Source: GH45 sp046704385
Lineage (GTDB): Bacteria > Bacteroidota > Bacteroidia > Bacteroidales > SZUA-534
DNA: 64,000 nucleotides
Assembly: GCA_046704385.1 (NCBI GenBank)
Contig: JBJKSB010000091.1
Coordinates: forward strand, 1 to 64,000
Reading direction: 5' to 3'
Shown here: piece after piece, positions 35,772 to 44,860 of the stretch
Position numbering within the stretch: position 1 is the first letter of the stretch
Layout: every line of letters starts with the position of its first letter
Notes under the pieces: generated by a model
Database searches by the model: none
Told to the model about the DNA's origin: nothing
What the model saw: the letters and a program-made list of their open reading frames with translations, nothing else
Program-made: the position numbers and the translations under genes

Positions 35772-38615
35772 TCAAATCTTAATACCAATTACCAAAACGT
35801 CGTCTACCTGAGCATGAGTTCCCTTCCAACTTATAAAAGTTTGTTCCAAAGTGGCCTTTTGTTCAGACATCGGAAGATTTTGAACAGATAAGAGTAATTC
35901 ACCAAACCGTTTCTTAGTGAATTTTCCACTTTGATTAGAGCCAAATTGATCAGAATACCCATCAGAGAAAATATAAAGGGTATCGTTGGGTTGCAACTGG
36001 ATTTCGCGGGTAGTAAAAGGTAAATGATCGTTAGGATGAACCCCGATGGGCATCCGGTCGGCTTTATAAATAAAGAGTTCATTATTCCGGATTTGGTACA
36101 GGGGATTATAAGCCCCGGCATAACCAGCGGTGTGACTGTCCAGATCGATCATACAAAGTGCAATATCCATCCCGTCTTGTTGTTCACTTTGCTGCCCGGT
36201 TTGATGCAGGGTGCGTTTTAAACGTTTACGTAATTCCTGGAGTACTTCGTGGGGTTGGTTCACATCGCGTGGCCCAACCACTTCGTTCAGCAACGAAATG
36301 CCCAACATACTCATGAAACCGCCGGGAATTCCATGTCCGGTACAATCGGCAGCTACAATATAAATAATGTTCTTAAATTGTCGGAACCAGTAAAAGTCAC
36401 CGCTCACCGTTTGGCAGGGTTTATATAAAACAAAATAATTATTAAAATTATTCGACAGTAAATCCAAAGGGGGTAATATCGCCCGCTGTATACGGCTGGC
36501 ATAATGAATACTGGCTGTTATTTCTTTGTGCTGTAAGGAAATCTGATCACGCTGTTTAGTCATTTCATCGTTCAGCAATTCTAAATTATCGCGTTGGGCC
36601 GAAATCTCTTCATTTAATTGATTTAACTCTTCGTTCTTTTCAGTTATTTCGTTATGCGATTCGGTTAACTGATGATTTTGCTGTTCAATAATCTTTTTCT
36701 GCCGACGCGTAATTTGCAAACGCCGTAAGATAAAGGTGATCATAAATACCAGCAAACCTATTCCAATTGTAACACTGGCAATAATAACTCTTTGTTTTTC
36801 ATTCTTTTCCTGTTCAAATGCCATCTCTTTCTCGAGTATGGTTTTTTCCCTGAGGTTTTTATCGCGTTCGTATCGCAATTGCAAACGGTTAATCTCTTTC
36901 AATTTATCCTCATTAAAAACTGAATCTTTTAAATGCATATATAATGTGGCATATTTCATCGCTTTTTTATAATTACCCAGCTTATTGTAAGCCTCCATCA
37001 GGTTATTGGTTGCATCAATACGAAACGATATATGTTTATTTTCGATGGACATCTGGTAACCCTTTAGGCTATATTCCACTGATTTATTCAAATACAATTG
37101 ACGTTGGTTACCTGCTGACAAAGAATCGGAAATTTCCAGGTAAATTGCCCCAAGGTTACTATATGTTGCATCGAATTGACTCGTTATTTGATTCTGAATA
37201 TTATAAGTTAATGCTTTAGTGTAGGATTTCAATGCTCTGCTATATTGTTGCATTGCCTGATAAACAATTCCGGAATTTGTATAATAACAACTTATCAGCT
37301 CTTTGTTATCAATATTTTGAGCCATTTTTAAGGATTGATCATAATAGGACTGGGCTTGTACAAAACAGCTGTCCGCTTGTTTTATTTTATTGTTGCTTTT
37401 TTGAAATTCTTTTGCATTATCAGTAAAAATATTACCCATGGCATTATAAACCGTAGCCAGCTGACTATAATCATTTAATTCTTTAAATAAATCCATGGCC
37501 TTTTGCGTGTTGGACAGGGCTTCCTGGCTGTTTTTAAGCTTATTATAGATGTTACCAATTTGTTGATATTGAACTGCCTGTTCTTCTTTCATATTTTTTG
37601 CTTCATATATCTTAAGCGAATTAAAACAATATTCCAAAGCATCTTTATAACCTCCCTGATTTTGAAGAATATCGGCAATAATTCGATTGCAATTTAAAAT
37701 TCCTATTTCATCATTCAGGTTGGAGTATAAATTTTTCGATATTTTAAGTTGTTCAATAGCCGAATCCGGTTTATAAAAGCTATAATAAATATTACCCATT
37801 AGTAAATAACCTTTAGCCAAGCCCACCTGATCACCAGCTTCCCTATAAACTGAAAGGCTGGTATTGTAATTTTTTATTGCAAAATTAAAATTCTTCTTAA
37901 ACATATAAACAGAGCCTATATTCATGTAACAAAGCGCAGTTAATCCCTTTTTATTTAATTTTTGCAAAAAAATCAAATTCTTATTGTATGAATTAAGTGC
38001 TTTTTCCAATAATTGATTTTGTTTTGTACTATCATTAGCCAAGTCTAATTGTCTCAAATAAATTCCTGCCGTATTATTGTTACAATTGCTTACTCCTTCA
38101 GCATCATTAATTTGTTCATAATAGGTGACTGCAAGATTATAAAATTCAATGGCTTTATCGAGTTGCCCCAGATAATAAAAAGTGCTGCCAATATTCATAT
38201 TACAGGTTGCCATACCTTTTATATAACTCAAATCGTCAAATATTTTTAGTGCAGCCTGATAACTGGCACGGGCTGAATCAATTTCCATCTTCCCCAAATG
38301 ATAATTGCCAATTCTTACGTACATATTGGCTTCATTTTGAGTATAAAACTTCCTATCATCTTTAGTTATTTTTTTACCTGATGTCAATGTTTGGTTGGCC
38401 AGATTTAATGATCTTGTAAAAATAGAATAGGCCGAATCGGGAAAAACTTTCAAATAAGCATCACCCAATTCTTTCATCAAATTTAACCGGGTAGTATCAT
38501 TTATTTCGTCAGTTAACAAATTGTTTAACGAATCTATAACTCTGTTTTGTCCAATAACCCTGACTGACAACAGGATAGGTAAAAATACCATTAAAAGCAC
38601 TCTAAATCCGGGCAT
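35772..38615 (-). CDS. TPR sensor with SpoIIE-type PP2C phosphatase domain
   Basis: 947 residues. A signal peptide is followed by some ten tetratricopeptide repeats in the periplasm (about 30-560), a membrane helix (about 612-632, IIASVTIGIGLLVFMITFIL), a coiled coil (about 640-700) and a SpoIIE phosphatase domain to the end. Metal-binding segments are VAADCTGHGIPGGFMSML and IFSDGYSDQFG. The TPR array probably receives a protein signal that sets the phosphatase. Its catalytic domain is closer to the stand-alone protein at 55072 (shared GEQ/SEQQDGMDIAL and DRMPIGI/V) than to the 7TM one at 2739. Confidence 0.92.
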   Translation of the reverse strand: MPGFRVLLMVFLPILLSVRVIGQNRVIDSLNNLLTDEINDTTRLNLMKELGDAYLKVFPDSAYSIFTRSLNLANQTLTSGKKITKDDRKFYTQNEANMYVRIGNYHLGKMEIDSARASYQAALKIFDDLSYIKGMATCNMNIGSTFYYLGQLDKAIEFYNLAVTYYEQINDAEGVSNCNNNTAGIYLRQLDLANDSTKQNQLLEKALNSYNKNLIFLQKLNKKGLTALCYMNIGSVYMFKKNFNFAIKNYNTSLSVYREAGDQVGLAKGYLLMGNIYYSFYKPDSAIEQLKISKNLYSNLNDEIGILNCNRIIADILQNQGGYKDALEYCFNSLKIYEAKNMKEEQAVQYQQIGNIYNKLKNSQEALSNTQKAMDLFKELNDYSQLATVYNAMGNIFTDNAKEFQKSNNKIKQADSCFVQAQSYYDQSLKMAQNIDNKELISCYYTNSGIVYQAMQQYSRALKSYTKALTYNIQNQITSQFDATYSNLGAIYLEISDSLSAGNQRQLYLNKSVEYSLKGYQMSIENKHISFRIDATNNLMEAYNKLGNYKKAMKYATLYMHLKDSVFNEDKLKEINRLQLRYERDKNLREKTILEKEMAFEQEKNEKQRVIIASVTIGIGLLVFMITFILRRLQITRRQKKIIEQQNHQLTESHNEITEKNEELNQLNEEISAQRDNLELLNDEMTKQRDQISLQHKEITASIHYASRIQRAILPPLDLLSNNFNNYFVLYKPCQTVSGDFYWFRQFKNIIYIVAADCTGHGIPGGFMSMLGISLLNEVVGPRDVNQPHEVLQELRKRLKRTLHQTGQQSEQQDGMDIALCMIDLDSHTAGYAGAYNPLYQIRNNELFIYKADRMPIGVHPNDHLPFTTREIQLQPNDTLYIFSDGYSDQFGSNQSGKFTKKRFGELLLSVQNLPMSEQKATLEQTFISWKGTHAQVDDVLVIGIKI

Positions 38616-38810
38616 ATACTATAGGTTTAATTTGATGCCGATAAAAATATTGCTTTTGTGATCTAAAACCTAACGAAATCGTGTAAATAACCGGCCGTAG
38701 AGAATTGTCGTTATTGTACTATAAAAAATGAAAATTATTTATTATACACCCATCGCCTTTTTACAAAAAGACAGACAGACATTAGCCTGGATGGATCGCT
38801 TTATACAATA

Positions 38811-38845
38811 AAAAACTCACCAGAAATTAAGCCTGGTGAGTTTTT
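38811..38845 (-). terminator. Rho-independent terminator after the M28 peptidase gene
   Basis: A 13-bp perfect stem AAAAACTCACCAG (38811-38823) / CTGGTGAGTTTTT (38833-38845) with a 9-nt loop and a T run in the minus direction, 25 bp after the stop. Confidence 0.85.
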
Positions 38846-38869
38846 AATTATAATGATATTTCTTTCTGC

Positions 38870-40231
38870 CTAAAAATTCAAATCCACCAGATAAATAAGT
38901 GAAGTTATAGTTGCAATTCCCATCTGCATTTCCCGAAGGTTTATGGATTCGAAACGATCGAGTGCACAATGGTGATACATAAAATAACGCTGATTATCGG
39001 GCATAAAACCAGAGAGGATTACTCCCTGGTCTTTTAAAGGATAAATATCTGTTCCTCCGTGTCCTTCTACAAACTCACTGCAATGATAAGGCTCAAAATA
39101 GGTCTTTAAGGCTATTAATTTTTGAAGGCTTACACTATCAGCCATAAAACTGAATCCCCGTGGAGTGAATCCTCCCGCATCTGACTCCAGCGCGAAAATA
39201 TGTTTTTCATGGTGTGCAAGAGCCTGCTTTGCAAATTCCTTTCCACCGGTTTGCATAACTTCTTCATCAACAAACATAACTACCTGCAGAGTATGTTTTG
39301 GTCGTATTCCCATGGTTTTAAAAAGCCGGAGTGTTTCCAGGGCATCCATACAACCAACGCCATCGTCTTGTGCACCCTGTCCGGGATACCAAGCATCAAT
39401 ATGTCCACCGACAGTTATTATTTCATCGGGCTTTTCAGTACCATAAATTTCTCCAATAACATTATACGATTGCACATCGGGTAACATTTTGGCATTATTC
39501 TTCATAAATACTTTCAAATCCGGATCATCCTGAAGCCACAACTCCAACGAATCGGCATCGCGTGTGCTGATAGAAAGTGCAGGAATTTTTGTAACCTTAT
39601 TGTCATAACGCATCACCCCGGTATGAGGATAATCGTTAGTATAATTGTTCGACGAACGGATTATTACACCAATTGCACCCAGTTCAGCTGCTTTTATAGC
39701 ACCATGTCCCCGCTGCTGCACAACTATGGAATAGGCCTGAAATGGATTCACAAGAGTTGGATCCATCCTCTCGTTTAAGAAAGCAATCTTACCATTTAAA
39801 TCGCCGGGTTTCAATGAATCCATGGTATCAAAATCCTTTACCTCGACAATATTTTCCAATAAGCCATTTTTACCAGTCCCTATTGTCAGACCCAGTGAAT
39901 TAACGTGCAGATTCTTTTTCCCCAGCTTTTTCGACTGCACATAAGCTTCTTCTTTGCCGCCACGTTGCCAATCGGGTACCTGCACCGGCTGAAGATAAAC
40001 TGTGTCCAGGTTCATCTCTTTCATCAGGTTATACGTAAAATCAATACCTCGCTGAAGTTCGGGAGTGCCAAGCATTCTGGCTGGTGCAGTGGTGCACAAT
40101 TCCCGCAATTGATGATATGCGGTTGTGTCACCTAATTCAGTTTTATAAAATTTGTCAATGGTTTTAGCTGGTTGTCCCATTAATGTAATAACTGAGAACA
40201 GGCCAACAATAAAAGAAAATGCAACTTTCAT
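38870..40231 (-). CDS. M28 family zinc aminopeptidase with PA domain, secreted
   Basis: 453 residues from ATG 40229-40231, where a normal signal peptide starts (MKVAFSFIVGLFSVITLMG). An upstream Met at 40255 adds eight codons. A PA domain is inserted near 120-220 (HGAIKAAELGAIGVIIRSS). Zinc ligands of M28 are seen in TVGGHIDAW (His), GAQDDGVGC (bridging Asp), MFVDEEVMQTGG (catalytic Glu/Glu), ALESDAGG (Asp) and YMYHHCALDRFE (His). The family removes N-terminal residues or dipeptides in the periplasm. It is monocistronic with a good terminator. Confidence 0.93.
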   Translation of the reverse strand: MKVAFSFIVGLFSVITLMGQPAKTIDKFYKTELGDTTAYHQLRELCTTAPARMLGTPELQRGIDFTYNLMKEMNLDTVYLQPVQVPDWQRGGKEEAYVQSKKLGKKNLHVNSLGLTIGTGKNGLLENIVEVKDFDTMDSLKPGDLNGKIAFLNERMDPTLVNPFQAYSIVVQQRGHGAIKAAELGAIGVIIRSSNNYTNDYPHTGVMRYDNKVTKIPALSISTRDADSLELWLQDDPDLKVFMKNNAKMLPDVQSYNVIGEIYGTEKPDEIITVGGHIDAWYPGQGAQDDGVGCMDALETLRLFKTMGIRPKHTLQVVMFVDEEVMQTGGKEFAKQALAHHEKHIFALESDAGGFTPRGFSFMADSVSLQKLIALKTYFEPYHCSEFVEGHGGTDIYPLKDQGVILSGFMPDNQRYFMYHHCALDRFESINLREMQMGIATITSLIYLVDLNF

Positions 40232-40394
40232 AATAAATATAAATTTGTTAAACATCCTATTTGCATGTAAAGTAAGCAGTTGTTTTTGAAACTTTGGTGG
40301 AAAATTTGATTTTTTTTATTCTGAAACCTATTCCATAGCTGTGTTTATTAAAGGCATAAATTACAAATAACGCCGAAACTAAAATCTACCTTTG

Positions 40395-41723
40395 TTAAAA
40401 AGGTATTTGGCTATCCAACCTGACCACATCGCATTTTAAATTTAAACCTTTTTTTAGGTGTTGATTGGTAAATGAACCCGGATAGCACGATATTTCAGCA
40501 GAATATATCCATCCAGAATTTGGTAAAGCACAAACCCGAATGGTGTCGCAGCCATCTCTGTTTTCTTCGATAAAATTCATTCGTTTATCGTAAGCATTTG
40601 CATATTTATTACATATCCGGCATTGATAAACCAGGCTAGATAATTGAAATATTAAACTTATGATAAGAATTATTTTTATATGTTTTTTAAGGAAAGCTAC
40701 TGAATTCAGAATAACATATGCAGTTATAAAAAACAAAGTGGTAACAGGCAACAATGCTCTTATGGCGGCAATATCCTGTGTTTTATAAGTAACTGGTAAT
40801 TGAAAAATATAAATGGCTGCGAGGAATATTAAAATAATTGCATTATTAAATTTCTTCTTATTTATTTGCTTGTAGTTACTATAATTAATTGGAAGTACAA
40901 TTGATAAAATAGTTGCTCCAAATAAAATGACAGGCATTTGTGGAAGCAGCTTTTTGATAAGAATAATTCCACTCATTTTCACATTCAGAATCAGGCCATG
41001 AAAAACTGATATTTTATCAAAAAAGGACTCCCGCTCTATATTTCCCGGCCCTAACATTAAGATAACCAATGTAATGGCAATTGAGAATATTGCAACACCC
41101 ATTTTCATTATTTGCCTGTTGGTGATATTCAATCTTTTGTTAAATATTATAAGGAAAACCATTAAGCAAATTACAAATAACGACAGAATCTCATTAAGCC
41201 CTCCTATCAATAAAAAGATAGTAGCTATAAAAAAATACCCTGTAAAATTACGAGACTGTTTAATAATAAATGAGGCACCCAAAATCAACAAAGCAAAACT
41301 TAAAGTAAACGAACTGTTTGCCGATAACCAAAACCAGGTCTCACCAATATTAACAGTTGAATAAAATATTACTGACAATGTAAATAGGGAGATATTAAAA
41401 ATCGTAAAATTTGAAAGTTTACTTTCTAAATTCCTGTATAACCTAAAAATGGCAAACAGAAACAGCAAAAACAGAAATGTATTAAATAAAAAATATTTTG
41501 ACGATGCCGGAACAGATGTAACTAAAAAGCTTACAAAAACACCAATAAATCTTGTACACCAGTGGTTATATTGAAATAAAGTACCGTCAATAACTCCCAT
41601 CTCGCGGACCACATACATTGAATAAAAATCGTCATGTGCAGGCCGGGTATAAAAGTTTACCATAAAAAAGATGGCAACAAAAACCAGATTATTAAAAAGC
41701 AAAAGCCTGTTTTTTAATGTCAT
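40395..41723 (-). CDS. Polytopic membrane protein, DUF6056-like
   Basis: 442 residues with about ten membrane helices. The N-terminal loop after the first helix has the conserved YTRPAHDDFYSMYVVREMG and NHWCTRFIGVFVSFLV segment characteristic of DUF6056-type integral proteins, which resemble GT-C-fold glycosyltransferases (Asp pair in the first periplasmic loop). A Cys-containing soluble tail ends the chain. The function is unknown; polyprenyl-sugar transfer is only inference from the fold. It starts about 43 bp beyond the arr stop on the same strand. Confidence 0.7.
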   Translation of the reverse strand: MTLKNRLLLFNNLVFVAIFFMVNFYTRPAHDDFYSMYVVREMGVIDGTLFQYNHWCTRFIGVFVSFLVTSVPASSKYFLFNTFLFLLFLFAIFRLYRNLESKLSNFTIFNISLFTLSVIFYSTVNIGETWFWLSANSSFTLSFALLILGASFIIKQSRNFTGYFFIATIFLLIGGLNEILSLFVICLMVFLIIFNKRLNITNRQIMKMGVAIFSIAITLVILMLGPGNIERESFFDKISVFHGLILNVKMSGIILIKKLLPQMPVILFGATILSIVLPINYSNYKQINKKKFNNAIILIFLAAIYIFQLPVTYKTQDIAAIRALLPVTTLFFITAYVILNSVAFLKKHIKIILIISLIFQLSSLVYQCRICNKYANAYDKRMNFIEENRDGCDTIRVCALPNSGWIYSAEISCYPGSFTNQHLKKGLNLKCDVVRLDSQIPF

Positions 41724-41766
41724 TTTTTATATTGGTTTTAACAACAAAGCCCGAAGTATTTTTAAA

Positions 41767-42216
41767 TTATTCGTCATTCAACGAATTGATACCCTGTTCT
41801 TTAAGTTTTTCTAATCCAGCTTTCATGGCTTTTACCTGCTCCATAGGATGTCCCTGCCAAATTGTAACTTCTCCTAAAACTTTAAAGGGTTCAACAGAAC
41901 GATAAGACTTTGTGGGATTGCCCGGGAATTTTCTATCAGTCAAATCAGGATCATCCTCAATGGCTCCGGTGGGTTCAACTAAATAGATTCTTTCGTGCCC
42001 TTCCCCCAAAGCCAGCTCAGCACCCCATATAGCAGCATCAAGTGTAGCAGTCAAAAAAATGTATTTTGCATCTTTTCGTTGCCCAAAGTTTGAACTAAAA
42101 CCAATTTCGATTAAATCTCCAACCTCCAGGTCTGCTTTAGTTCCGTGAAAATAAGTCTGTGCGAACGGAGTTGCACCTGTTCCATTTGATACCTGCCCGT
42201 TATTGTTTTGTTCCAT
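41767..42216 (-). CDS. arr: Arr-type rifampin ADP-ribosyltransferase
   Basis: 149 residues with the diagnostic Arr motifs FAQTYFHGTKADL (H24), KYIFLTATLDAAIWGAELAL (Y52), IYLVEPTGAIEDDPDLTD (D88/D89) and KFPGNPTKSYRSVEPF. Arr enzymes move ADP-ribose from NAD+ to the C23 hydroxyl of rifampin and inactivate it. The length and catalytic residues are complete, so it is probably functional. It is chromosomal here with no cassette, integrase or IS nearby, between a membrane protein and guaB. Its natural substrate outside the clinic is not known. Confidence 0.9.
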   Translation of the reverse strand: MEQNNNGQVSNGTGATPFAQTYFHGTKADLEVGDLIEIGFSSNFGQRKDAKYIFLTATLDAAIWGAELALGEGHERIYLVEPTGAIEDDPDLTDRKFPGNPTKSYRSVEPFKVLGEVTIWQGHPMEQVKAMKAGLEKLKEQGINSLNDE

Positions 42217-42264
42217 TGCCAGATTTTATGTTTTTACCAAATTTTAATTATTGGGATATAAAAA

Positions 42265-43761
42265 CTATTTATCAACTTCTTTCACAATCACATCATGAGC
42301 GCTTCCTTCAATTATACTCGTTGATGATACCAGTGTAATTTTAGCTTCGGATTTCAATTCTTTTAATGTAGATGCACCACAACTGCACATGGTAGATTTT
42401 ATTTTCCCTATGGTTTGGTCTAAATTATCTTTAAGTTTTCCTGCATATGGTACATAACTATCCACACCTTCTTCAAATTTTAAATTATCGGTGCCACCCA
42501 TATCGTACCGCTGCCAGTTTCTTGCCCTGTTGGAACCTTCGCCCCAATACTCTTTCACATAATTACCACCAACCAGGAGTTTTCTTGTCGGACTTTCATC
42601 AAAACGGGCAAAGTATCGGCCCATCATTAAAAAATCTGCCCCCATTGCGAGAGCAAGTATCATGTGATAGTCCTGCACTATACCTCCGTCGGAACATATT
42701 GGAATATATTCGCCGGTTTCTTCAAAAAAGCCGTTTCGGGCATCGGCAACATCAATTAAAGCTGTAGCCTGGCCTCTGCCAATTCCTTTTTGTTCACGGG
42801 TAATGCAAATTGAACCTCCTCCAACACCAACTTTTATAAAGTCGGCTCCGGCTTCTGCCAGATATAAAAATCCTTCCTTATCAACTACATTCCCTGCTCC
42901 AACCAAAATATCATTCCCATATTTGTCCTTAATATACTCTATTGTTTCTTTTTGCCATTCCGAAAATCCATCCGATGAATCAATACACAACACATCAACA
43001 CCAGCCTCAATAAGCGCTGGAACCCTTTCGGCAAAATCGCGTGTATTTATTCCGGCCCCGACAATCAATTGTTTTTTAGAATCCAACAGCTCATTTGGAT
43101 TTTCTTTATGACTGTCATAATCTTTGCGAAACACAAAATATTTTAGGTTTTGCTTATCATCAACAATAGGCAATGTATTAAGCTTGTGTTCCCAGATAAT
43201 ATCATTTGCATCGCTAAGCGATATACCATCTTCAGCAGTAACCATATTTTCAAACGGGGTCATAAAATCCTTTACTTTCATATCAGGATTATCCCTGCTT
43301 ACCCTATAATCGCGACTGGTTACTATTCCAAGAAGTTTACCTGAAGATTTTCCATTATGTGTAACCCCAACTGTTGAAAAACCTGTTTTTTCCTTTAATT
43401 TGATAACATCCTTAAGCGTATCTTCTGGCGTAATATTAGCCCGGCTTTCAACAAAACCGGCTTTATATTTTTTAACTTCCGTTACCATTCTTGCCTGGTC
43501 TTCGATTGACTGTGACCCGAAGATAAACGACAATCCACCCTCCTTTGCAAGCGCAATAGCCAATTTACTGTCTGAAACTGATTGCATAATGGCAGATACA
43601 AAAGGAACATTTAAGTTAATCCTGGAAGTTTCACCTCTCTTAAACCGGACTAATGGTGTTTGCAAATTTGTTTTATCAGGAGTGTTCAGTTTTGTTGTCA
43701 GTCCCGGTATAATCAGATATTCATTAAAAGTTCTGGAAACTTCGTTTATAATATTAGCCAT
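42265..43761 (-). CDS. guaB: IMP dehydrogenase
   Basis: 498 residues. It oxidises IMP to XMP in guanine nucleotide synthesis. The catalytic Cys is C319 in GGGSICITREQKGIGRGQA, the phosphate-binding PICSDGGIVQDYH and flap EGVDSYVPYAGKL are present, and two CBS domains are inserted at about 105-220. The sequence leans to the longer GGGSICITRE-type subgroup rather than the usual proteobacterial GPGSICTTR form. It is preceded by a TAnnTTTG-like element. Confidence 0.96.
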   Translation of the reverse strand: MANIINEVSRTFNEYLIIPGLTTKLNTPDKTNLQTPLVRFKRGETSRINLNVPFVSAIMQSVSDSKLAIALAKEGGLSFIFGSQSIEDQARMVTEVKKYKAGFVESRANITPEDTLKDVIKLKEKTGFSTVGVTHNGKSSGKLLGIVTSRDYRVSRDNPDMKVKDFMTPFENMVTAEDGISLSDANDIIWEHKLNTLPIVDDKQNLKYFVFRKDYDSHKENPNELLDSKKQLIVGAGINTRDFAERVPALIEAGVDVLCIDSSDGFSEWQKETIEYIKDKYGNDILVGAGNVVDKEGFLYLAEAGADFIKVGVGGGSICITREQKGIGRGQATALIDVADARNGFFEETGEYIPICSDGGIVQDYHMILALAMGADFLMMGRYFARFDESPTRKLLVGGNYVKEYWGEGSNRARNWQRYDMGGTDNLKFEEGVDSYVPYAGKLKDNLDQTIGKIKSTMCSCGASTLKELKSEAKITLVSSTSIIEGSAHDVIVKEVDK

Positions 43762-43783
43762 AATCTTACTTTTAAAAATTTCG

Positions 43784-43791
43784 CAAAATTA
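43784..43791 (-). promoter_or_regulatory. Possible -7 promoter element of guaB
   Basis: On the minus strand TAATTTTG matches TAnnTTTG, 22 nt before the guaB start. No good -33 TTTG is present at 19 nt, so support is limited. Confidence 0.35.
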
Positions 43792-44174
43792 AGACAATTA
43801 ACACCAACTAACTAATTCTGTTCAGGTTTTCTTCGCACCATTGGCGCTCACAATTGCTAACGCAATAAGCATAGCCCTACCGGACTATGCTATTGATTAC
43901 GCCTCTTTTGGGGCTAATAATTAACGGAAAACTTATATTTATTGATTTCACAGCACCTCAAAATAAGATTGAGCATCCTTACACTAAGCCAGTATAAAGT
44001 TCATTAAGTAACATAGACTCATCTGATGACTAGGTTGCTGGTTTATAAATAAGTCCGATGAGTATTTAAACAGAACTTTATGAACGCACTACTAATTACA
44101 AAAATTTTTTATATCTACATTCCTTCTCATTACTGCATAAACCAGAAGATATCCGGGCTATTATATATTTGTTT
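43792..44174. other. Structured intergenic region upstream of guaB
   Basis: About 380 bp with no supported gene. It holds a hairpin with arms CAAT-AGCATAG and CTATGCT-ATTG (43863-43895, one bulge) and a small TTGC/GCAA hairpin next to it. This may be a dispersed palindrome or a leader structure for guaB. No known riboswitch consensus was recognised. Confidence 0.45.
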
Positions 44175-44495
44175 CTAATTATAAATCAGTTCCTCAATAA
44201 TTTCATAATGTTTTGATTTATGATCAAATCTTTTAAGAATTTTTCTTGCTTCATCAGGAACATAACATACTTCATAGTCGTTACCAACAAACTCTTTAAC
44301 ACTTTCCAAATCGTCAAAGATCATAATGGTAATAAATTCCACTTCATTTTCCACAAAGAGTTTTAAAAGAGATATTTTTCTATAACCTTTCATGTTCTTT
44401 TTCTCGATAGATGGAAACACGGTGTGTTTTAGCAACTCTTCATATAAATTTGCATTTTCAGGAGTAGTCCATCCATGCCAGATTCTTGCTATCAT
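44175..44495 (-). CDS. Small ABM-like (antibiotic biosynthesis monooxygenase fold) protein
   Basis: 106 residues from ATG 44493-44495 (MIARIWHGWTTPENANLYEE); the longer in-frame extension overlaps the upstream gene and is not used. The start IARIWHGWT, a central KISLLKLFVENEVEFITIMI strand pair and the spacing fit the dimeric alpha/beta barrel of ABM-domain proteins, which include monooxygenases and heme-degrading enzymes. No specific catalytic residues can be assigned. It starts 11 bp after the preceding small gene, so they form one transcription unit. Confidence 0.7.
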   Translation of the reverse strand: MIARIWHGWTTPENANLYEELLKHTVFPSIEKKNMKGYRKISLLKLFVENEVEFITIMIFDDLESVKEFVGNDYEVCYVPDEARKILKRFDHKSKHYEIIEELIYN

Positions 44496-44506
44496 ATTTT
44501 TATTAT

Positions 44507-44779
44507 TTAAAGTTTTCGTTTTACATTCATCTCCTGTACCAATTCCCAGGTTTTTCCGTGATTGTATGAAATAATATTTTTCCACCTGAAGGAATTATCA
44601 CTTATGTCGGAAAATATCCATTCACCTTTCTCGTGTTGTACTTCCATATCCGGTACATAACCAAACCAATCAAACTCCCATTCGCCAACAAATTGTCCAA
44701 ATATATCTTCCGTATTTTCTGATTCATTATTTACTTTATTTGACACTAAAGCATTAAAAAATCCATTATTATTCTCCAT
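44507..44779 (-). CDS. Small protein, probably an internally deleted member of a longer family
   Basis: 90 residues. The first half (FGQFVGEWEFDWFGYVPDME and HEKGEWIFS) and the last part (DNSFRWKNIISYNHGKTWEL, VQEMNVKRKL) look like the two ends of a Bacteroidota/Proteobacteria protein family of about 150-180 residues, in which a segment of roughly 60-80 residues normally separates them. The family recall is from memory. The reading frame is intact, so a short product could be made, but the beta-barrel core would be incomplete. It is in one unit with the ABM-like gene. Confidence 0.55.
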   Translation of the reverse strand: MENNNGFFNALVSNKVNNESENTEDIFGQFVGEWEFDWFGYVPDMEVQHEKGEWIFSDISDNSFRWKNIISYNHGKTWELVQEMNVKRKL

Positions 44780-44860
44780 TTTTTAGTAATTATAATTAAT
44801 ATAAGAAAACCCCGGGTGCCACTCTCAAAAGTTGTTAAAATACTCAAGGAAACCCTGTGG

